Shown piece after piece: positions 1 through 4,342 of a stretch of DNA of 6,836 bases. Position 1 is the first letter of the stretch, and every line of letters begins with the position of its first letter. The DNA comes from Shewanella sp. (lineage in GTDB: Bacteria; Pseudomonadota; Gammaproteobacteria; Enterobacterales; Shewanellaceae), in assembly GCA_004195335.1 (NCBI GenBank), contig SDWK01001000.1, positions 1-6,836 of the forward strand, given 5' to 3'. The notes below the pieces were generated by a model, which saw only the letters and a list, made by a program, of their open reading frames with translations, searched no databases and had not been told where the DNA came from. A program made the translations under genes and the position numbers.

Positions 1-1
1 C

Positions 2-100
2 AGTCTTGATGAGGCGCTGAAACAGGCCGATGAGGCGCTTTATCTGGCAAAACAGCGCGGCCGCGATCAGGTGGTCTGCGCCGAGGCTGCGACGTTGTAG
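2..100 (+). CDS. GGDEF-domain diguanylate cyclase, C-terminal fragment (gene runs off the left edge)
   Basis: The frame is open from the left edge and stops at TAG 98-100, giving 32 residues. The segment ADEALYLAKQRGRDQV matches the well-known end of GGDEF domains: the last helix, usually written ADxALYxAKxxGRNxV. Such domains make cyclic di-GMP from two GTP. The GGDEF signature itself, the N-terminal sensor and the start lie outside the window, so signal input and catalytic competence cannot be judged. Only a nine-residue tail follows the domain end, as usual when GGDEF is the terminal domain. About 110 bp separate the stop from the insertion sequence, so the IS landed downstream of this gene and did not break it. 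I see no clear terminator in that gap. The domain assignment is fairly secure despite the short fragment. Confidence 0.8.
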   Translation, partial: SLDEALKQADEALYLAKQRGRDQVVCAEAATL

Positions 101-209
101 CTGGTGTTTTATTAAGTTATGTACTAATTAACGGTTGTGCTAAGCAAGCCATAGACGGGTGATACAGAATAATTGTTGTGCAGACAGGCTGCCCCCAGCT
201 TCGGCTACC

Positions 210-213
210 GACA
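210..213. repeat. Target-site duplication GACA, left copy
   Basis: GACA directly abuts the outer end of the left 18-bp inverted repeat and is repeated at 1884-1887 outside the right one. Four matching bases could occur by chance, but the exact placement at both ends supports a true duplication. Confidence 0.75.
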
Positions 214-231
214 CAGACTGTGTGAAAACGC
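214..231 (+). repeat. IS left terminal inverted repeat, 18 bp
   Basis: The sequence CAGACTGTGTGAAAACGC matches the reverse complement of 1866-1883 at all 18 positions. Similarity stops at both edges, which fixes the element boundary. Confidence 0.9.
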
Positions 232-263
232 CAAAGTAGATATACTCGTACCAAAGATGCTGC

Positions 264-274
264 GAGGAATCGAT
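264..274 (+). promoter_or_regulatory. Ribosome binding site that decides the transposase start
   Basis: GAGG at 264-267 lies seven bases before the GTG at 275. Neither the in-frame ATG at 257 nor the TTG at 173 has a comparable site, and the TTG lies outside the IS. This favours GTG 275, which also gives the family-typical N-terminus (M/V)KRFI. Confidence 0.65.
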
Positions 275-1711
275 GTGAAGCGTTTCATCACCGGAGTTCA
301 CCGGTCTCAGAGTACGCTGTTCCCTGAGACACTCGATGATCACATCACGGAAAGCAACCCTGTCCGTGTGGTGGAAGCCTTCGTTGATGAGCTTGATCTG
401 CTGGAGCTGGGCTTTAGTACTGTGCAACCACAGGCTACTGGCCGCCCTGGTTATCACCCCTCAACGCTGCTCAAAATATACATTTACGGTTACCTAAACC
501 GCATTCAATCCAGCCGCCGTCTTGAACGAGAAACACAGCGCAACGTGGAGTTGATGTGGTTAACCGGTCGCCTGACACCAGACTTCAAAACGATTACCGA
601 CTTCAGGAAAGATCACGGGCAGGCTATCCGCAAAGCATGCAGAGAGTTCATTGCCTTGTGCCGACAGCTCAATCTGTTTTCCCAGGCGGTCGTGGCTATC
701 GACGGCAGTAAGTTCAAAGCAGTCAATAATCGTGACAAGAACCTAACCCGCGGAAAACTGAAACGTAGGATGGAGCAGATCGACAAGGCCATTGATCGGT
801 ACTTCGCTCAGATGGACTGCGCTGATTTGGATGAGCGGCCAGATACAGAGTCCAATGTGCCTGAACTGAAGGAAAAGATCGCAGCGCTACAGAAGAAGAT
901 GCGTGAACTCAAAGAGCAGGAAGTCCAGCTGGAACAAACACCTGACAAACAAATTTCAATCACTGACCCTGATGCTCGCGCGATGTCGACCAGCGGCAAC
1001 ATTCGAGGGACGGTCGGTTATAACCTACAAGCGGCAGTGGATACTGAAAATCACCTGATCGTAGCCCATGAAGTCACGAACGTTGGTAATGACAGGGATC
1101 AGCTAGCGAACATGGCCGTTCAGGCCAAAGAAGTCATTCAAACTGCTGACTTAACCGTGATTGCTGATCGAGGGTACTTCAACGGAACCGAGTTACTGGC
1201 CTGCGCTGAAGCAGGTATCACAACTTATGTGCCTAAGCCGCAAACCTCTGGCAGCCAAGCCGCAGGACGCTTCGGTAAGAAGGATTTTCACTATATCGCT
1301 GAGAGTGATGAGTACCTCTGCCCAGCCAATGATCGGCTGATATGGCGGCAGACGACAGAGGAGAAAGGCAAAAAGCGGCACCGATACTGGAGCTCAAGCT
1401 GCCAGACCTGTCACCTGAAAGTTCAATGTACTCCGAGCAAACAACGGCGCGTCACTCGCTGGGAGCATGAGGCTGTTCTGGACGCGGCGCAGGAACGGCT
1501 GGAGCGAAATCCAGAGATGATGTTGATCCGTAAATCTACGGTGGAACATCCGTTTGGCACTATCAAGTCCTGGATGGGGTCGACCCACTTCCTAACCAAA
1601 ACCTTTAAAAACGTCAGTACCGAGATGAGCTTGCACGTGTTGGCCTACAACATGAAGCGAGTCATCAGTATCTTGGGACAAAAGGCTCTGGTAGGGGCAA
1701 TACAGGCCTGA
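275..1711 (+). CDS. IS1182-family DDE transposase
   Basis: The protein has 478 residues when read from GTG 275 and would cut and rejoin the element's ends through a DDE (RNase H-fold) active site. The N-terminal 110 residues (KRFITG..RSQ..LFPETLDD, then the NPVRVV and GRPGYHPSTLLKIYIYGYLN segments) match the N-terminal domain of IS1182/IS5-type transposases. Probable catalytic residues are D143 in VAIDGSKF, D298 in VIADRGYF and E424 in STVEHPFGTIK. A charged coiled-coil-like stretch (about 160-225) separates the first acidic residue from the rest. Cysteines 349, 376, 379 and 385 form a C..CxxCx5C pattern often seen in this group, perhaps binding metal. There is no frameshift or premature stop, and length is normal for the family. 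The TTG at 173 and ATG at 257 are possible starts, but the first is outside the IS and the second lacks a good ribosome site. Confidence 0.93.
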   Translation: MKRFITGVHRSQSTLFPETLDDHITESNPVRVVEAFVDELDLLELGFSTVQPQATGRPGYHPSTLLKIYIYGYLNRIQSSRRLERETQRNVELMWLTGRLTPDFKTITDFRKDHGQAIRKACREFIALCRQLNLFSQAVVAIDGSKFKAVNNRDKNLTRGKLKRRMEQIDKAIDRYFAQMDCADLDERPDTESNVPELKEKIAALQKKMRELKEQEVQLEQTPDKQISITDPDARAMSTSGNIRGTVGYNLQAAVDTENHLIVAHEVTNVGNDRDQLANMAVQAKEVIQTADLTVIADRGYFNGTELLACAEAGITTYVPKPQTSGSQAAGRFGKKDFHYIAESDEYLCPANDRLIWRQTTEEKGKKRHRYWSSSCQTCHLKVQCTPSKQRRVTRWEHEAVLDAAQERLERNPEMMLIRKSTVEHPFGTIKSWMGSTHFLTKTFKNVSTEMSLHVLAYNMKRVISILGQKALVGAIQA

Positions 1712-1865
1712 TAAGGGCCATTATTGATCTCCAGAAACCCACTAGGCACGCCAGAATGCTATTGGAGCCCATCTGGGTTTATCTGAAGATAAGCCATCTA
1801 CACGACTCGCCGTGGCTTCGTGAACAAACAATTCTCCCCTAACGGCTGACATTCGACCTATTTCA
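1712..1865. other. IS non-coding 3' region
   Basis: This stretch between the transposase stop and the right inverted repeat has no convincing reading frame. It contains one small hairpin, an 8-bp stem (one G-T wobble pair) with a TGAA loop at 1776-1795. No T-run follows, so it is not a canonical intrinsic terminator. The tract is longer than in the most compact elements of this kind and could help insulate or terminate transposase transcripts. Confidence 0.5.
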
Positions 1866-1883
1866 GCGTTTTCACACAGTCTG
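1866..1883 (-). repeat. IS right terminal inverted repeat, 18 bp
   Basis: GCGTTTTCACACAGTCTG is the exact reverse complement of the left terminal repeat at 214-231. Confidence 0.9.
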
Positions 1884-1887
1884 GACA
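1884..1887. repeat. Target-site duplication GACA, right copy
   Basis: GACA abuts the outer end of the right inverted repeat and matches 210-213. Confidence 0.75.
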
Positions 1888-2418
1888 CATAGCTGCCGCT
1901 CACCTCTGGCCAGAATGGGAGCTTGACTGTGGGGCCCGATTAAAGGAGCGGATACCCATCTGAGCTAGGGATCACGGCAAGAGTGGGCATAAAGTGGTCA
2001 AATTAAGCTTAAAAATTTGATATCTAGGTCAGCCACCTGAAACTCAAAAAGTGGCCTTCATCAATACCCGTCTGAGCATCTAAGAACGGCAAGACACGGC
2101 ACGTTAATGTTACTTATGTGGGACGCAAAATCGAGTCTATCCCGATGGTTTACGTGACCTGACATCTCAATGGCTTTTGATGATTGTCGACACACTTGGG
2201 CCTTTGCATTATTTACCTGGCTTAAATAGCGCGATATTGTTGTTTAAAGTTAAAAACTGTCAACAATCTATTCGAGGTTTGTTGGCGAATGGATCAGGAT
2301 ATCCAATAAGGATGCTGAGGGGCTACTACCGTTACCAGCGAGTTTTTACTCTGTTCTGGATAACCGCAATTGCTCATCAACATGTGCGGAAAATAAGAAA
2401 TCCATTAGGCCTTATCTT
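1888..2418. other. Gene-poor region between the IS and the solute-binding protein gene
   Basis: No convincing gene is visible in these 530 bp. The stretch holds the first copy of the 52-bp repeat (1938-1989). It also has an A+T-rich inverted repeat (TCAAATT 1998-2004 with AATTTGA 2014-2020) around the palindrome TTAAGCTTAA, and a 7-bp inverted repeat ATTGTTG/CAACAAT (2235-2241 and 2261-2267), which could be an operator ahead of the downstream gene. Short open stretches exist, for example one ending at TGA 2159-2161 and an 81-codon frame from 2177 that overlaps the next start by four bases. None has a ribosome site or a recognisable product, and they may be decayed coding sequence. Confidence 0.5.
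1938..1989 (+). repeat. Diverged direct repeat, copy A (52 bp)
   Basis: It aligns without gaps to 3322-3373, with 47 of 52 positions identical by hand count. Both copies start GATTAAAGGAGCGG and end GAGTGGGCA. The copies have the same orientation and lie either side of the solute-binding protein gene. Origin and function are unknown; it could be a dispersed intergenic repeat or the trace of an old duplication. Confidence 0.75.
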
Positions 2419-3180
2419 ATGAGGAAACCACTGATTATTCTCCTGCTCTCTCTCCTCGTGCTGAGTTCATTTTCCCACGCCTCGGCGGAAATTAACCTCA
2501 GGTTTGCAGCAACAGAGTGGCCTCCCTACACAGGGTCTAATCTCAGAGGCGGCGGTCTGGCAGCGGAGATCGTAACCGCCGCCTTCAAGCGGGTAGGTTA
2601 CCGAGTGGAGTTTGTGGTTCGTCCCTGGTTGCGAGCCCAGAAAATGGTTGAGAATGGGCAACTAGACGGCATGGGTATCGCCTGGTACACCGACGAACGG
2701 GCCGCTACTATGGCTTACAGCCGTCCATATCTGAAAACAGAGATCGTGCTGATAAAGCACCGGGACGACTACGCCTCCTATGAAGAGCCAGACGACCTGA
2801 ATAACAAGCATTTCTCCATCTTGCGCGGCTATGGCTATCTTAACTTGGTACAGTCCGACTCGATTCGAACAACGGTGCTCGATAGCCTGGAGCAGAGCTT
2901 CGAAATGTTAGCAAACAAACGCATCGACCTAACCCTGGAAGAGAAGCTAAACGCCCAGCATCGGCTTTCGTTCCTGCCCGCGCAAACCAGGAACGTGATC
3001 GCCTTTGTGCCCCGGCCGCTGGAGATCAAAGATCTGCATATAACCATCTCCCATAACAACAAGGACTATGAACGAATTATTTCCGACTTCAATCGGGGGT
3101 TGGAACTAATCATCGAGGATGGCTCCTACAGGGGATTTTTTCAGTCCTACCAGACCTTGCCTTTGGGAGTCGTAAATTAA
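2419..3180 (+). CDS. Periplasmic solute-binding protein, family 3 (amino-acid type), orphan
   Basis: The 253-residue product begins with a typical secretion signal: MRK, then a leucine-rich core, and a likely signal peptidase I cut after ASA at residue 23. There is no lipobox cysteine, so the mature protein should be free in the periplasm. The mature part has family 3 features: the opening strand INLRFAATEWPPYTG, the GGLAAEIVTAAFKRVGY helix, RPWLRAQKMVENGQLDGM, and AYSRPYL near residue 104, which normally precedes the domain crossover. Length is typical for this family. These proteins capture amino acids or similar polar solutes for ABC importers, but no permease or ATPase gene lies nearby, so it may serve a distant transporter or act in sensing. 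The ligand cannot be predicted. ATG 2419 is chosen because the signal peptide begins there; the upstream TAGG (2406-2409) is a weak ribosome site. Mixed base composition groups it with the left part of the window. Confidence 0.87.
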   Translation: MRKPLIILLLSLLVLSSFSHASAEINLRFAATEWPPYTGSNLRGGGLAAEIVTAAFKRVGYRVEFVVRPWLRAQKMVENGQLDGMGIAWYTDERAATMAYSRPYLKTEIVLIKHRDDYASYEEPDDLNNKHFSILRGYGYLNLVQSDSIRTTVLDSLEQSFEMLANKRIDLTLEEKLNAQHRLSFLPAQTRNVIAFVPRPLEIKDLHITISHNNKDYERIISDFNRGLELIIEDGSYRGFFQSYQTLPLGVVN

Positions 3181-3491
3181 GCGGGCATTTACCTAGTAGC
3201 AGAGAATGGATTTATCAGGCTGGTCTAATCCCCCTATAGGTTGTCAGCAATGGCGTAGTAACAGAGCCAACGGACCTTAATCATGCCACGTCGTTTATGT
3301 CTGCAAAAGTTGCTACTACCGGATTAAAGGAGCGGACACTCATCGGAGCTAGGGCTCACGGCAGGAGTGGGCACGTTCTGGACGTTAATGAACCTCAGCC
3401 AAGGGCACTCCCACATCAATTCAAATTCAAGATAGCGGACATGCGATTTGCCCTATCGTTAATGATACTTTTGTCTCGGACCCGATGGCCA
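3181..3491. other. Gene-poor region after the solute-binding protein gene
   Basis: I see no supported gene here. The stretch contains copy B of the 52-bp repeat (3322-3373). An open frame beginning at ATG 3297 runs through this repeat and onward to 3617, but has no ribosome site and no recognisable product. I also see no T-tailed hairpin directly after the solute-binding protein stop. Confidence 0.5.
3322..3373 (+). repeat. Diverged direct repeat, copy B (52 bp)
   Basis: This is the partner of 1938-1989, with five substitutions and no gaps. Similarity fades quickly outside these limits: copy A continues TAAAGTGG and copy B continues CGTTCTGG. Confidence 0.75.
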
Positions 3492-3638
3492 CTACTTGAC
3501 AGCCTTATGGCCAAGTCCAACAGTACCCAAAAGACCCCCCGCCCATGTCAATGTCTCAACAATCTTACCAACGATAGGAGCATCAACTTCAAAAATTCCA
3601 ACTACTACCTGCGATAAAATAGCACTAACTACTAGATT
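3492..3638 (-). pseudogene. Possible C-terminal fragment of a small hydrophobic protein, minus strand
   Basis: Read on the minus strand, 48 codons are open from just after a double TAA (3639-3644) to a TAG whose complement is at 3492-3494. There is no ATG, GTG or TTG start near the beginning. The reading has protein-like character: alternating hydrophobic segments (VVVGIFEVDAPIVGKIVETL, then TWAGGLLGTVGLGHKAVK) that could form one or two membrane helices, ending in a short basic tail. The style recalls small phage holin-like or membrane proteins, but I do not recognise the family. It lies where composition shifts toward A+T-rich, so it may be a gene tail cut off by the element to its right. 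A chance open frame remains quite possible. Confidence 0.3.
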
Positions 3639-3680
3639 TTATTAGAAAATATACATCTATAGAGCCTATGAAATGGTACT

Positions 3681-3715
3681 TTTATACCTTAATTATGCTA
3701 TAATTAGGGTATAAA
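3681..3715 (+). promoter_or_regulatory. Extended -10 promoter inside a 35-bp palindrome (probable operator)
   Basis: The consensus -10 TATAAT (3699-3704) is preceded by TG one base upstream (3696-3697), giving a perfect extended -10 TGnTATAAT, which can work without a good -35. Around it lies an inverted repeat with 16-base arms, 3681-3696 and 3700-3715, one mismatch (3689 against 3707) and a three-base centre. Each arm reads TTTATACC-n-TAATTAT. A dimeric repressor bound here would block RNA polymerase, so autoregulation by the next gene or control by another regulator is a fair inference. Transcription would start near 3711, leaving about 20 nt of leader. Confidence 0.7.
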
Positions 3716-3731
3716 ACAAGAAAGGGTCACC

Positions 3732-4193
3732 ATGAATATAATGACTAACCAAGAACAAAAAGCACAAGAGATATCAGTAATAACTGATCAAGTAAATAAG
3801 TACTACTACACAGTAATAGCAGCAATAGCAAAACACAAGTATGAGTATGCATTGGACTGTAAATACTACAGAGATGAAATAAGAGTAGAACATGTAGAAT
3901 GGGAAGCGCTTCAGACATTTGAGAAGAAGCTAAAGAATCATGTCTCAGGCTATGGAAAACGTATATTGGACTCAATAATGACAGATGTTCAAAGAATAGC
4001 AGTATCTTTTAGAAAGGATGTGATCAAGCTGATCGATGAGTTAGAATCAAGCATCCATCTATATAACTTCAACGAAGAAGATGAAGCCATGATCGGTATT
4101 ACCAATAACCACCAACGAGGACTTATTTCTAACTTAAAAAGAAGAACCAATCCATTTCTAAACAACACAAATAAAGCAATCAAACCTCAGTAG
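3732..4193 (+). CDS. Hypothetical protein, 153 residues, first gene of the A+T-rich element
   Basis: I do not recognise this protein. AAGGG at 3722-3726 sits five bases before ATG 3732, a good ribosome site, and a strong promoter lies just upstream, so the gene is very likely real. The sequence is highly charged, apparently mostly helical, with no signal peptide, membrane segment or cysteine-based metal site. A tyrosine-rich patch (KYYYTVIAAIAKHKYEYALDCKYY, in part) covers about residues 23-46. Helical segments rich in Lys and Glu fill roughly 50-112, and the tail from about 128 (QRGLISNLKRRTNPFLNN, in part) is basic and likely disordered, suiting nucleic-acid binding. AGA for arginine and ATA for isoleucine are frequent, unlike the left part of the window. 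Its position between an operator-like palindrome and a helicase gene suggests a regulator or helicase partner, but that is context only. Confidence 0.8.
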   Translation: MNIMTNQEQKAQEISVITDQVNKYYYTVIAAIAKHKYEYALDCKYYRDEIRVEHVEWEALQTFEKKLKNHVSGYGKRILDSIMTDVQRIAVSFRKDVIKLIDELESSIHLYNFNEEDEAMIGITNNHQRGLISNLKRRTNPFLNNTNKAIKPQ

Positions 4194-4202
4194 GGTTTGG
4201 TT
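4178..4202 (+). repeat. Stem-loop across the stop codon of the 153-residue gene
   Basis: AATCAAACC (4178-4186) pairs with GGTTTGGTT (4194-4202) through nine pairs including one G-U, closing a seven-base loop that holds the TAG stop. No T-run follows, so it is not a standard terminator. It could protect the transcript end or slow transcription. Confidence 0.5.
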
Positions 4203-4220
4203 AAAATAAAGACAAAGCAT

Positions 4221-4274
4221 TTAAAAAACGATAGCTATAGGTTCGTCCAGTACCTAGTCACTATCGTTCTTTAA
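4221..4274. promoter_or_regulatory. Nested hairpin between the two element genes; possible bidirectional terminator or regulatory leader
   Basis: Arms of 14 bases (4221-4234 and 4261-4274) pair with a single mismatch. The core is AACGATAG/CTATCGTT. Inside lies a second stem, TAGGT (4238-4242) with ACCTA (4252-4256), closing the nine-base loop TCGTCCAGT. On the minus strand the core is followed by six Ts (complement of 4223-4228), as for an intrinsic terminator; on the plus strand the tail TTCTTT is poorer. The apical loop segment GTCCAGT (4245-4251) is exactly complementary to ACTGGAC at 4294-4300, so a pseudoknot or loop-target contact is possible. The structure is seen directly; its role is inferred. 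Confidence 0.55.
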
Positions 4275-4284
4275 GTACTTAAAG
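4269..4284. repeat. Perfect 16-bp palindrome
   Basis: CTTTAAGTACTTAAAG equals its own reverse complement. It overlaps the right arm of the nested hairpin (4261-4274), so the two foldings compete if transcribed. As DNA it could be a dimer binding site ahead of the helicase gene. Confidence 0.6.
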
Positions 4285-4295
4285 ATGACGGAAAC

Positions 4296-4323
4296 TGGAC
4301 ATTTCATTGCATCAACTTAAATT
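4296..4323 (+). promoter_or_regulatory. Candidate helicase promoter
   Basis: TGGACA (4296-4301) differs from the -35 consensus at one base and is followed after 16 bp by TAAATT (4318-4323), a four-of-six match to the -10. Initiation near 4330 would leave only about a dozen bases before ATG 4343, consistent with the lack of a Shine-Dalgarno sequence there. The gene could instead be read through from the promoter at 3681-3715. Confidence 0.35.
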
Positions 4324-4342
4324 AACGATCCGATTGAATGTA

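Larger units (their letters stand above)
214..1883 (+). mobile_element. Complete IS1182-family insertion sequence, 1,670 bp
   Basis: The element is bounded by perfect 18-bp inverted repeats: CAGACTGTGTGAAAACGC at 214-231 and its reverse complement at 1866-1883. The tetranucleotide GACA abuts both ends, at 210-213 and 1884-1887, as expected for a target duplication made on insertion. The element carries one transposase gene followed by about 155 bp of non-coding sequence before the right repeat. Length and single-ORF organisation fit the IS1182 family, whose members run roughly 1.3-1.9 kb. Intact ends, an intact transposase and matching target duplications suggest a recent, possibly still active copy. 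Removing the element and one GACA rejoins an intergenic sequence, so no recognisable gene was interrupted. Confidence 0.9.

Noticed and set aside
173..274. An upstream TTG start that would lengthen the transposase by 34 residues
   Set aside because: The TTG lies outside the IS left end at 214 and has no ribosome site. GTG 275 has GAGG at good spacing and gives the family-typical N-terminus.
2060..2161. A short plus-strand reading (NVTYVGRKIESIPMVYVT before TGA) suggesting a gene remnant
   Set aside because: It is under 30 codons with a stop just upstream and no recognisable family. The evidence is too thin to call a pseudogene.
2177..2422. An 81-codon plus-strand frame overlapping the solute-binding protein start
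   Set aside because: It has no ribosome site, low-information composition and no family resemblance. It probably just reflects a gene-poor region, although the 4-base overlap with ATG 2419 was considered as possible translational coupling.
3297..3617. A 106-codon plus-strand frame
   Set aside because: It runs through the 52-bp intergenic repeat, lacks a ribosome site and has no recognisable product. The minus strand of its distal half reads more like protein.
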